A stretch of 52,218 nucleotides of DNA from Chromera velia. Taxonomy: Eukaryota; Sar; Chromeraceae. Where the stretch lies: positions 7,501 to 59,718 of the forward strand of contig JAHBMJ010005959.1 of assembly GCA_018398765.1 (NCBI GenBank), written 5' to 3'. The notes under the pieces were generated by a model. That model saw only the letters and a program-made list of their open reading frames with translations, did not search any database and was not told the origin of the DNA. Positions 11,275 to 22,474 of the stretch are shown here, piece after piece. Each line of letters opens with the position of its first letter. Within the stretch, counting starts at the first letter, position 1. The translations under genes were made by a program, and so were the position numbers.

Positions 11275-14200
11275 GTAAAAGATTCTACGGAGGGTCTGAC
11301 GGAAATAGGAGAGGCTCCGTAGAGGGTCTGACGGAAATAAAGGCGACATTCTGTGCGGGGTCTGACAGTAACAGGTGAGGTGTGACAGAGATAGGGGAAA
11401 GATTCTGCAGGAGGGCTGATGAAAACAGGAGAAAGCTTTGGTGGAGGATCTCATGGAAATAGGGGAGGCATGATGGAAACAGGAGAGGTCTGACGGAAAC
11501 AGGGGAGGGATTCTGTGGGGGGTCTGACAGAAATGGGAGAGACATCTGAGAGGTGGATGGAAACAGAAGAGGGATTCTGTGGGAGGTCTGACGTACGGAA
11601 ACAGGGGGGGTCTGAAGACAACAGAGGGGATATGCAGGAGATGTGATAGAAAGAGAGTAGAGATTCTGCAGGATACCTGGCAGAAAGTCTGTAGAGAGTC
11701 TGACGAAAAAAGAAGAGGGATTCTCTGCAGGGTGGGCAGAAGGAAACAGACGAGGGGTCCTGTAGAGAGTCTAACGAAAACAGGGAAGAGATTCTGTGGG
11801 AGGTCTGACGGAAGCAGCTGAAGGAGCTCTGATGGAAATAAAGGGATCGAGTCTAACGGAAACGGAGGGGTCTAATCGAAACAGAGGGGATATGCAGAAG
11901 ATCTGATGAAAAGAAGGGAGAAATTCTGCAGGATATCTAACAGAAAGTCTGTGAAGAGTCTGATGAAAAGAAGGGATGGAACCTTTGGGGGGTCTGATAT
12001 ACACAGGCAACGAATTTTGTGATGGGTGGGAATAAGGGGAGTCTAATAGAAACAGAGGGGGTCTGACGGAAACAGGGGAGGGATTGTATGAGAGGCTAGG
12101 GGGGGGCACTCTTGGGATTATATAGGGTTACAAGTGCAAAAATGATATAAAAAATAAACCAAAAAACATTTAGACGAGCTTTTCACACAAGCTGGAGGTC
12201 CGGCATATTGAGTTACTTCGAAATCAATCACTTTTACTGTATAGCTTATGTGGTTACATGAGGTTACACCTCTTATTATATATGTCCCTTTGCAAGGTTA
12301 CAGGTTACAAGGTTATAGGCGATCTTGAGGTCCGTAACCAACCAAAAAGTTAACTTTCAAAAACTCTTCAAATCACTTCAAAAACACTTTAAAATATATG
12401 TAGACGAAGGTTATATCACTTTTGAAGAGGGTTATTTTAGGTTACAGGTTACAAAGTTACAAGGGGTTTGGCTATAAAGTGAAAGAGACACATCGTTTTT
12501 CGTCAGTTTCTCATGTAACCTCAATCAACAGAAGATGTTTTCAATATTTTTAGACGTAACCTGATGAGATTGATCGATTGGGACCACTTTTGAAGTAAGA
12601 GTAACATTATAGGGGGGTATACCCTTATGTATAGGAGGTGTTGAAACCTGTAACCTAATATAAGTGCCAGGCCCTAGATGAGAGGTCTGACAGAAACAGA
12701 AGGGACATACAGGAGATCTGATGAAAAGAGGGGAGAAATTCTGCAGGATATCTGACAGAAAGTCTGTGGAGAGTCTGATAAAAAGAGGGGATGGAACCTC
12801 TGGGGGGTCTGATATACATAGGCAATGAATTTTATGATGGGTGGAAACAAAGGGAGTCTAACAGAAACAGAGGGGGTCTAACGGAAACAGGAGAGGGATT
12901 CTGTGAGAGGTCTGACGGAAACAGGGGGGGGATTCTGTGGCGGGTCTGATGGAAATAGGGGGTCTGACAGAAACAGAGGAGGGATTCTCTCAGAGACCTG
13001 ATAGAAACAGGGGAGACAATTCTGTGGGGGGTCTGACGGAAACAAGGGAGGGGAGAGATACTGTAGTAAGAGATACTATAGGAAACGGGGGGGGATTGAA
13101 AAAACAGGGGAGGTCTGATGGAAACAGGGGAGAAATTCCGTGGGAGGTCTGATAAAAATAGGGGAGGGATTCTGTAGAAGGTCTATAGGAGGTCTGATGG
13201 AACTAGAGGGTCTGATAGAAAAGAAAAGGGGATTCTGCCAGCCGTCTAAGAGAAACAGGAGAGGGATTCTATGGAGGGTCTGGTGGAAACAGGGGAGGGA
13301 TTCTGTAGGAGCTCTGACGGAAACAGGGGAGATTCTGTGGGGTGGACAGAAACAGGGAAAAGATTCTGTGGGGGGTCCAACGGAAACAGGAGGGGTCTGA
13401 CGGAAACAGGGGAGATTCTGTGGAGGGTCTGACGGAAACAGGAGAGGGACTCGGTAGGAGGTCTGACAGAAATAGGGAAGAAATCTGAGAGCTAGAGAGA
13501 AACAAGAGAGGGATTTTGTGGTAGGACTGATGGAAACAGGAGGGGTCTGACGGAAACGGGGGAGGGATTCTGTGGGGGGTATGACGGAAAGAGCGGAGAA
13601 ATTCTGTGAGGAGTCTGACGGAAAGAGGGGAGAGATTCTGTAGCAGGTCTGACGGAAACAAGGGAGACATCTGAGAGGTAGACAGAAACAGGGGAGGGAT
13701 TCTGTAGAGGGGTCTAACGGAAACAAGGGAGGGATTCTGTGGGGGGTCTAACGGATCCAAGAGAGGGATTCTACCAGCGGTTTGACGGAAACAGGGGAAA
13801 GATTCTGTAGGAGGTCTGACGGAAAGAGGAGGGGTCTGACAGAAACAGAGAAGGGATTCTGTGGGGGGTCTGAGGGAAACAAGAGAGGGATTCTATCAGC
13901 GGTATGACGGAAACGGGAGGGATTCTTTGGGAGGTCTGACAGAAACAGGGGAGACATCTGCGGAGATGTGGATAGAAACCGGGGAAGGATTTTGTAGGAG
14001 GTTTGATGGAAATAGAGCAGACATCTGAGAGTCTGACGTGGACAAAAACAGGGGAGGGATTCTGTGGGGGGTCTGACGGAAAGAGGGGAGACATCTGAGA
14101 GGTGTACGGAAACAGGGGAGACATCTGAGACGTGGATGGAAACTAGGGATAGATTCTGTAGCCTCTAAGGGGGGTCTGACGGAAACAAGGGAGGGATGTA

Positions 14201-14400
14201 GGGGGTCTGACGGAACCAAGAGAGGGATTCTACCAGCGGTTTGATGGAAACAGGGGAGGGATTTTGTAGGAGTTCTAGCTGATAGAAATAGGGGAGGGAT
14301 TCTGTGGGGGGTTTAACGGAAACAGGAGAGAGATTCTGTGAGGGGTATGATGGAAACAGGGGAGAGATTCTGTGCGGGGTCTGATGGAAACGAAGGAACC
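11275..14400. repeat. Large G-rich minisatellite (about 2.5 kb) interrupted by a transposon
   Basis: The array consists of 32-37 bp units around GGGGGTCTGACGGAAACAGG followed by GGAGGGATTCTGTG. It runs from about 11275 to 12095 and continues from 12678 to about 14395. It has strong purine strand bias. On the complementary strand the units read as low-complexity Ser/Pro/Phe peptides (SPVSVRPPTES, PCFRQTPHRI) in several frames, which I treat as artefacts. The gap in the array is filled by a transposable element. Confidence 0.9.
12096..12677. mobile_element. Non-autonomous hAT-like DNA transposon inside the minisatellite
   Basis: The 582-bp insert starts CTAGGGGGGGGCACT and ends AGTGCCAGGCCCTAG (12 of 15 terminal bases match as an inverted repeat). 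It is flanked by perfect 8-bp direct repeats ATGAGAGG at 12088-12095 and 12678-12685. Removing the insert and one repeat restores a normal array unit. Inside, the motif GGTTACA recurs many times in both orientations, so the element can fold back. No ORF of note is present. An 8-bp target duplication is the hAT hallmark; no transposase is present to confirm the family. Confidence 0.8.
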
Positions 14401-14949
14401 ACCCTGTACACCTCTCACCTACTTTCTTCATGAGCTTCAGGGACATGAACGGTAACCAAGCGGCATGGTGGGTTGTTCTTTCCAAGGTGCAACCACGGTA
14501 ACATCATTAATTAACGTCTGTTCTAGAAGATGCTCAAAACTTGTAGAAACAACCAAAAACACGGGAGAGCTACTCAACCCGGAACCATACATACAGCGAA
14601 CGTGAGCTCAAGAGAGAGAGACAGAGAGAATTGGATTGAAGAAGGCCGTGATCCATGACTGTGCACAAACTCGGCTAGACCCGGCGTCAACCTACGCAAG
14701 CGAAAGATCTCAGTTCCCATTGGGCTTAAATGGAGCAAAGCCTACCACGCGGCGTGACCGGATGTTTGACACAAACCCTGAAGGATGCTCTTATCGATGT
14801 ACGCTTTCCTACGTACGGTTCCCAGGCCGGTGATAGCGGGAACAACACCTCTTCAGGGGGGAGGTACCAGCGTAATGCATCACGAGCGGTCAAACGGGTC
14901 AGCCTCCATAGGCCTGGAACAAGAATTTCGCGCGTGTGCGGTACGCGCT
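14401..14949. other. Spacer after the minisatellite
   Basis: A short open frame at 14636-14833 (MKKAVIHDCAQTRLDPAST) has no recognisable family. A GAGAGAGAGACAGAGAGA tract lies at 14608-14630. No splice-supported exon is seen. Confidence 0.3.
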
Positions 14950-14954
14950 AGGTG

Positions 14955-15165
14955 ATGGCATCAGTCTAAAAAGGGCAATCGTTCAGATTTTTTTAGCCGC
15001 CTGTTGCGTGCCCGCGGTAACAGGCTGGCATCGGTATATATAGAGGGCGCAATCGTTCAGATTTTTTTAGCAGCCCATAACACGTGCCGCCTATTGTGCG
15101 CCCGCGGTAACAGGCTGGCATCAGTCTACATAGAGGGGGCAATCGTTCAGTTTTTTTTAGCAATG
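14955..15165. repeat. Three-copy direct repeat
   Basis: GGCATCAGTCTA...AGGGCAATCGTTCAG followed by a T-run and AGC occurs three times (about 14957, 15027 and 15117). The last two are also preceded by GCCCGCGGTAACAGGCTGG. Spacing is 70 and 90 bp. Confidence 0.75.
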
Positions 15166-15194
15166 GAGGTCATCACAAGCACCTTGGTCGAAGT

Positions 15195-15524
15195 TTGCTG
15201 ACGAAACTTCTTCTTCCTATTCGTCTTCCCTTGCTTGTTGGGTATAAGCAGGAAGCGTCTTTGATGCTCCCCCCTGGTTTGTTGTTCCATCTCCTTGTCT
15301 TGGCTTTACCTACAGCAGTCTTTGTCGTGTCTCCCATGTTTCTGTGTCTTCTTGCTGTGCTATGTCACGGTCCTTTCACCTACACGGAAGCGTCTCCGTC
15401 TGCGAAGAAGACAACCCACACGCGGAAAGGGAAAGCACAGCGGGGGGATGTGAGGGACTCACAGGGGCGGTCAGGGCAGGTCAAGAACGATCAACATATT
15501 GACGACCTCGACATCATCACTTAA
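15195..15524 (+). CDS. Open frame with hydrophobic N-terminus, unidentified
   Basis: The frame reads hydrophobic from about residue 20 to 60 (LLFHLLVLALPTAVFVV, then MFLCLLAVLCHG). It ends in a polar, basic tail (KKTTHTRKGKAQRGDVRDSQG) and DDLDIIT-stop. The first in-frame ATG is internal, so this is either the last exon of a gene or a short secreted or membrane peptide starting at MFLCLLAVLC (ATG near 15338). No family is recognised and no splice partner was found. Confidence 0.2.
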   Translation: MLTKLLLPIRLPLLVGYKQEASLMLPPGLLFHLLVLALPTAVFVVSPMFLCLLAVLCHGPFTYTEASPSAKKTTHTRKGKAQRGDVRDSQGRSGQVKNDQHIDDLDIIT

Positions 15525-15535
15525 ACTGTGCAGGT

Positions 15536-16259
15536 TCAGTCAAACCTAGAGCCGTACAGACAGACCGAGTGGTCTGAGAGAATCACCATCCATAGGAGGA
15601 GATGAAACAGAAAAAGAGAAAGAAGATAGAGAGGGAGAGAGAGGAAGAGAGAGAAATACGTGCACTAACACACTTACAATTAGACACACATATTCAGAAG
15701 AAGAAGAAAAACAAGGAAGAAGAACAAAAAAAAAAAAAAGAACCCAAAACATATTCATGTGTGACGTGTAAAGGATGAATGGTGGGAGAGGACTCACACT
15801 ACTGCTGAGTACCTCTAGTGGGCGGTTGTATATTAAGGATGAATGGTGGGAGAGGACTCATACTACTGCTGAGTACCTCCAATGGGCGGTTGCATAAGGA
15901 TAAATGGTAGGAGAGGACTCACACTACTGCTGAGTACGCCCAATTCTACATGAAAAATAAGTGAAGAAAAGAATATACAAAACAGGCACTTACGTCGAAA
16001 CACTTCCAGAAGACAGTCCGAGACAGCCTCATGACCGTGAATGCCGATCCACATCACAGCTGAGCACCATGGAATGCCCCTCCGAAACCAATCCATGTAT
16101 ACGTCTGCACAAAAATACGTAAAGGAAACTAAAGATAGGAACAGTAAAGAAAATTTGAGGAACTGAAAGAAGAACGGTAAACGACAGAAGAGGCATAGAT
16201 CAGACAAAAGAAGGGACGCAGAAAAGAAACCAGTGATACGTCCGATCACATGCAAGTGT
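15536..16259 (-). CDS. Last three exons of an unidentified minus-strand gene
   Basis: Three splice-bounded segments join in frame: 16259-16231 (HLHVIGRIT), 16104-15994 (VYMDWFRRGIP to DCLLEVFR) and 15573-15536 (HHSVCLYGSRFD-stop). Acceptors are CCATGCAG, TTTTGTGCAG and TTCTCTCAG. Donors are CTG/GTTTCT and GAC/GTAAGT. The middle exon, with both a consensus donor and a pyrimidine-rich acceptor, is the best evidence. Upstream exons would lie in 16.3-18.1 kb, where several short splice-bounded pieces exist but could not be ordered. The product is not recognised. Confidence 0.35.
15768..15950. repeat. Three-copy 60-66 bp repeat inside a predicted intron
   Basis: AAGGATGAATGGTGGGAGAGG followed by ACTCACACTACTGCTGAGTAC occurs at about 15771, 15837 and 15897. 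It lies between the last two predicted exons of the minus-strand gene. Confidence 0.8.
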
Positions 16260-18160
16260 CTGCATGGAAAGAAAAGGTGATAAACAGCGGCAACGCTCAA
16301 CGATATTTAAAGTAACAGAAAGAACATCCCTCTTCCAGCGGAAGGGAAAGATCGAACGGTGTAGATCCCTGTGTGCCCAGTATGTGCCCCAGCCGCAGAC
16401 AGAGTGTCACAGAAGGCATTAAAAGAGCCAAAACAACGATTCCAAGAACTACCAAAAGGAGCGCATCAACAACTTGAGGACAAAATTACTAACCAAAAAG
16501 ACAGAGGAGGAACATCTGACCCCAGATCCTGACGTCCAAGAAAGATTACCAAGAGGAAGAACTCACATGATCTGCATACAAAGGGCAATGAAATGCACAT
16601 GAGAGAAACTTTAAGGAAGATATAGAAAGAACGCCGAATTTCTCTGCGATCTCTTGTTGAAGTTTGCAACAGACGTTAACCATGACACCGACACAAGCAA
16701 ACCTATACAGTGCCACATCCGTGCACTCATCTTTGAAAAGTTAACAACACTAAGCAGAGTTAAGCAGGTTTGCGCGGGAGCAACTCAAGTAGACTGAGTA
16801 TACACACTTTGCAAGCTTCTTCGCCTAAGACGCTTTGGCGTCTGTCTTCCGAAAACAAACAATGAAAAAGTTATGACTCAAGCAATATTGAACCAGGGAA
16901 GGATGTGAGGCGTGAAGGGTGTAGATTCCTGTATGCTCCAGCCTTCCTGAATCAGACCTGCAGATAATCTGAGCCGACATGCGACAGAAGAGAAGCGGGC
17001 CAGCAATACGAACAAAAATTAAAGTCAAGCTGACTGACCACGGAAGAGAGGGGAGACCCGGAACCGCCCGGAACTCGCTCCAATTTGGTTCGACTAGCCA
17101 GGAAGGCCGGCGTCACTGGTCACCCAGTCAGAGACGCCCATCTTTAAGCACTGACTGCACTCCAACAGGGCAAAAAGGGGGAAAAAAGATTGCAATGAGA
17201 GAGGATGGACGAACATCGGGAACGATCCTCACATCTGGCATGACACACTTCGCCAGACTGACCAGAGACAAGAGCATCCAAGTCGATCCGAATACCATCG
17301 GCTGACTGCTGCCCCGACACTGCGTCTGCATGTCCGCGTCTGACCTAGAAAAGGGATTGGCAGGCAGAAAAAAAAACAAACAAAAAAGAAAATGGGAAGA
17401 AACAAACAGCACTGTGCAAGTAAAAATTGTGCAAACGCATTTGACTCAGCTTATACAGCAAATAACTGAAGTGGGGGACAACAAGCAAACGTATTGATTA
17501 CATGAGGGGGGCATTTGAGAAAGAGAGACGGAAAGAGATAGGAACTTCAAGAGGAATGTAAGAACTCCAAAGAATTAAAGTTGTCACAAATGTGACAAAG
17601 CAAAACACATATCTTTCCACATGCAGAGTCCACCAGACGACTGAGAGCAGAGAGTTAAAAAAAAAAGAAAACAGCCACGGGACAGAAGCATGGGATGGTC
17701 GTTAGAAATCTATCCAGACCAAACTGTCACAGCCGTCTCCATAAATTGAGAGGTACGAGAGGAGGCAACTTGCAAGACAATAACTGACCGTCTTCAGTGC
17801 TAGACAGAACAGGACAGAGGCAGGCAGGCCATCGGGAGGGAGACGAAGGAAACTGTAACTAGGTTCCGACAAAGAGAGGAAGAGACACTTGCGTACTTCC
17901 ATGAATGAGACGGGAAAAGTGGGGCAGGAAGGTCTATCGAAAGTCCGCACATCTGTCGACGGCTCGCAAACAAGAAAAGCGACCTTCTTGCCAAAACCTA
18001 TGGTGAGCGACAGTTAAGGATGGCACAATATTGAGTTGCACGATTCGCGCATGAGCGGCTCTATGTGGCTCTTCTCTGGTCAGACTAAGTTCTGCTGACT
18101 TCTCTCGAAAACCGGGGCCGGGAAGATGTGCGGACGCGCGTTGCACTCGGCCCGTGCGGT
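16260..18160. other. Region with possible small minus-strand exons
   Basis: On the minus strand several acceptor-donor pairs bound short open segments, for example about 17340-17260 (ADMQTQCRGSSQPMVFGST), 16925-16890 and 17147-17116. Two segments about 570 bp apart (near 16960-16890 and 16420-16340) read HTGIYTL and HTGIYTV in the same relative frame, which suggests a duplicated exon. I cannot assemble a protein. Confidence 0.25.
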
Positions 18161-19890
18161 GGTTGGACCCGTGGCACGTATTGCAATGCGCAGGGGTGGC
18201 TTTGTCAGGTCTCGTTCTGTTCAGTTCTGTTTAATCCGGCGTGGAACCCGGATCTGAAGAAGGGGCATGTGTTATAGACTACTCTGCTATGAGCCTACTG
18301 CTAATTTCTAGTGATCTCTAAAAAGATTAAAAAGAAAATATCAAGAGACGAACCAGTGAAAATAATGTAAAAGAAAAAGAAAAAAGAAAAGAAAGCCACC
18401 AGCTAAAAAATAAATAAAATAAAATAAAAATGATTAGAATTTAAAGAGGAAAAGAATTGCACACTAAGTCAGACATGCGAAAGATCCTAAGTTCGAACCC
18501 GATCTCTGGCACTTTTACGTACATACTGACGCATGCAAACTGGCAACTAGCTGATGAACGCAGAGTAACGCTTAGTTATGCTTAGTGAGATAAATAAAGA
18601 TAAAAAACGAAGCGCACCCACATCGATTTTTGCCCGTGCAGTAATCGGGTAGCTAGCCGATTATTATCAGACCATGCATTCGGATCCGCGCATGCAAATT
18701 CGCAAAATGCATACTGGCCAGCCGATTCCAAAAAATCATGGCTCGGAGCTTCTCAACAATTTTTAACCCTCCAGATCAGCCTTGAAGATCATTGAAGTAC
18801 ATTCAAGTCATCATCGAAGCCATCCAGACTTTAAGATTTTCAGCCTTCGGACATTTGCCAACTGACTTAGAGAAATTTAGTGACTGACTACCCAACAGCA
18901 GTCAACCAGTACTGAACGTTACTAATTACCTCTAGCGACGGTCTAAGCGACCTCTAGATATAAGTTAAGTGGCGAGTAGCCCTTAACAATGAAACCTTTA
19001 GGAACTATCAACGATTGCCATCAGAAAGATTGAATTTAAAAACTATACAAAAGTACAGAACAGAGTATAGAAGAATATATGTGTTATTAAAATGAAGTTA
19101 AAAACGTTTATATAACAAATCATACATAAAATGCAATTTATAAGTTATAATTTAACATATAAAGGTGTTTTTATATAGATGTTTTGCCTACCGTTTTAAG
19201 CGTACTAAGCTATTCGATGGGCTGGCTGTTTGGTATATAGAGAGAGCATAAATAATCAATTTATTTGTCAGAACGAAGTCAAAGTCAAAAGAAAATTAAG
19301 AATTGAGATCCTGAGGCTGTAGAATGAAAACGACGACCACCAGCAGTTCAAGTTATATGTACAGGCCGGCCTGCAGTTTAATTGTGATCCTCGATCTGGC
19401 AAATTGATGGCGTTTGTGTAAGGGTTCAGTGCAGTGCACTCCCATGCCATGCACCAGCTCCAAAGCCTTCATGCAAGGCCGATCAATGCAAGCCGGATTC
19501 AAGGAGCTGGCAGGTAGGAGAGAGTCTTCTTCGGTCTCTCTTTGAAAGTCTCCCCTAATTCCCCTCTTCCAACGCATGCAAGTTTTTCGCGAAGTGTCGC
19601 AGAAGAAGACAGAACAATCAGTCTGAGAGTGAAAGTCAATCACTCACTCACTGACGTCCTTCGAAGGATCTGCAGGCCCTTCCCATGTACCCCAGGGGGA
19701 CAGAGGCCAAAGCGATGCAGCACTGTACGACGACCCGCCGAATGAAGCTGGTCACGTTGGCGCCATCTAGATTCGAAGGGGAGAAACTGAGACAGAGATG
19801 GTTGAAGGTGGGCTAACTTAAAGAATCAAGCAAGACCGCATAAACGAAAACGAACACGGGGTGAAGGAGGAGGACGACTGCGTAGAGAAA
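18161..19890. other. Intergenic AT-rich region
   Basis: No gene is supported. 18300-18450 and 19030-19260 are strongly AT-rich. The open frame at 19353-19643 (minus) shows no family features. Confidence 0.4.
18450..18515 (+). repeat. Possible tRNA-derived SINE fragment
   Basis: CCTAAGTTCGAACCCGATC at about 18486-18504 matches the polymerase III B box (GGTTCGAANCC) with one change. It is preceded about 30 bp upstream by CACACTAAGTCAGACATGCG, a weak A-box candidate. No cloverleaf closes, so this is not a tRNA gene. Confidence 0.3.
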
Positions 19891-19892
19891 CA

Positions 19893-20001
19893 CAATGGAT
19901 GGATGGATGGATGGATGGATGGATGGACGGACCGACGGATGGATGGATGGACGGACGGACGGACGGACGGATGGATGGATGGATGGATGGATGGATGGAT
20001 G
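19893..20001. repeat. (GGAT)n/(GGAC)n microsatellite
   Basis: About 27 tetranucleotide units alternate between GGAT and GGAC blocks. Overlapping frames rich in MDGW or HPSI are repeat artefacts. Confidence 0.95.
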
Positions 20002-21508
20002 ACGCGGTGGCAGGATGGAAGGAGGGATCGGGATCTTTCTATTTCCCGGTGATGCAGGTCGAAAAAAAGAAGCAGCGATCGACACATACAGTTGCCTGTC
20101 TGCTTGTCCCACCCAACTACAGCAGCAGCATCAAAAGCTGCACCCCTACGCACTGCAGCCTCAGCTCTTTTCCTTCCTGTTTCGGGAATGCGGAGAGAGG
20201 CAGTAACCGCCTCAAGAAGCTAAAACGAGATAGAGGACGGGGACGGAAAGCAGCATCAAAACGGACACACGTACACGTACAGACAAGCTCTTCATTTTCT
20301 CTTTGGCTTCACCACCTGTCAGCGCCTTCTGATTTCCTCCCAGCGCTGTTTGTTTCTTTCCTGGAGTCCTTGATGTGGCACGATTTTTGTGTCGTCTTAA
20401 GTCATTCAATGTCTGCTTCCCCCTCCCCCCTCATGCCTCCCATTTTTTCCATCACAGCAGCAGATAAAAAATGAAGTTCGTTCACTCAGGACACACGCAA
20501 ATGACCCCCCCCCCGCCTGTCCCATCTCTCCCTTCATTCCCTCATTGTGTTTTCGTTGGATGCTGAGCCTATCCGTCTGCAAATGTTCGGACACATTTTC
20601 GCTGTTGATGCATGGAGGTACAAGAAGACTCCACGCACCAGCCCACTTACCGAAAGGAGAGAAAGGCCGGTCGGACACACAAAGCAACGAGAGACCTTCA
20701 AGACTTTCTCCCTCCCTCCCTCCCTCTCTCTCTCTGTCTCTGCTCCTGCATGGATCTTTCCTTTCGTACACCCCGCTCGCCCCACGCGACAGCCATTTTG
20801 AAGGGGTTGCGAGAACTTTTCCCTTCTCGAAATAGAGACATGCAGACAGATCTGTCATGAGACAATTTTGAAAGAGGCGCATGGGAGAGAAATGAGGAAA
20901 AGGCCGAATTAAATTGTTCATAACAACACATGAAAGAGATGAAAAAGTCAAGAAAACGCTCATGAATTATGGAATGAGAGAAGCAGAGATTCATCCAAAC
21001 ACCCGCATGCGATGGACCTCCACACCCGTTTCTTCCTTCCCTGCATGCCCCTCCTTCTTCCCGTCCCACTCCTCAGACAGCCCGGTCTGCCATGAGTTCC
21101 GAATTTTTCTTTAACCCATAGTGAGCAACACCGAACAATTCCAGCGTCGGCCTGCAGCATCAATGAACAAAAAAAGAAAGGGAGGGAGGGAGGGAGGGAG
21201 GGAGGGAGAAGAGCATTCAGGTTCGAAATCAAACCTTGGCCATTGCATACAAAAACAGAAAAGCTGCTTCCACTGAGTCGAGGTGTATTGACGCACAAAA
21301 GACAAAAAGACTGTCGGAAGGAAGGACCTCCAGACAGAATGGTTCCCTACTTGTCACTCCCTTCGTCTCTCACGTGCTCAGACAGACTATATATTTCTTC
21401 TTCTCCCGCCTTTTCCTCAGACAGACCATATCGTCTTTTCTTTCCCTTTTACAGACAGACCGTACAGACAGACTATATGTTTCTTCTTCTCCCTCCTTTT
21501 CTTCATGT

Positions 21509-21542
<34 letters not shown>

Positions 21543-21738
21543 TATATCGTCTTTTCTTCACTTCACTTTTCCCGAAACGCTTCCTTTCTTTCGGACAGAC
21601 AGGCAGACAGAGAGGCAGACAGACAGACAGACAGACACACGAACAAGCAGACACAGACAGACAAACACAGACGGACAGACAGAGCCTTCTTTTCATTCTC
21701 TTCTGTTTTCTTCTCTTCTTTTGGCGCGCTCTCGGTGG

Positions 21739-21772
<34 letters not shown>

Positions 21773-21777
21773 TAGAC

Positions 21778-21808
<31 letters not shown>

Positions 21809-22196
21809 CACATAGACAGACAGAATCTGTGGTACACACACATAGAGAAGCAGCGAGACGGATAGACAGAAAAGGAGACGGGCAGAGAAAGAATCAGCAG
21901 ACAGACACACAGAGCGACAGAGAGAAATTCTATGCTGAACAGGTAAAGAAATGCGGATGGACGGAGAGACCCTATCTCTCCTTTACTCACTCCTCCCTCT
22001 CTCTCTCTCACACACACACATGTCAACGCGCTTCTCTTTCAAATTGCAAACAATCACCTTCGCAATCTCATGCATGGATTCGTGTCTTTGCAGATGTGCA
22101 CCAACAGACACGTTCACGTGTTTGAACACTCGAAGACGTGCACCATCCATAATTCCCGGTCAAAACACCAAGGCGAAGGCAAAACACACGAAGTCC
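20002..22196. repeat. Non-coding region dense in short tandem repeats
   Basis: Visible tracts: CCCT/CT at 20709-20745, GGGA at 21178-21208, GACA at 21509-21541, GGCA/GACA at 21595-21640, and GACA/GATA at 21737-21825. Cys/Leu/Ser- or Thr/Asp/Arg/Gln-rich open frames here are artefacts. I see no splice-supported exon. Confidence 0.7.
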
Positions 22197-22434
22197 CTAC
22201 GAGTCCCTATCTTTCGGCTTTTTATACCTTCCTGAAAGAAAGAAATAAATCAATTCATTTACTTGCACTGACCTCCATCCGATTTCATGAGTGGTGGTGA
22301 CTGGAAACGTGTACTTCTCTTTCGGCACGAGCGTTCTGGTCATCTTGTAATTGAAGTATGGGGACTCCATCAAGGCTGGATCGACCTTGAAGGTTTCCGT
22401 TTTCTGCATCTTAGTTGTGTAGATTTTCTGCTCA

Positions 22435-22474
<40 letters not shown>

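Noticed and set aside
11771-14485. Series of 100-220 residue Ser/Pro/Phe-rich minus-strand frames in the minisatellite
   Set aside because: All three frames give similar peptides from the same repeat unit, with no start context or domain. They reflect repeat structure.
19813-22026. Frames rich in [16 protein letters not shown] or DRQTDRQT
   Set aside because: Direct translations of GGAT, GACA and TGTC microsatellites on both strands.
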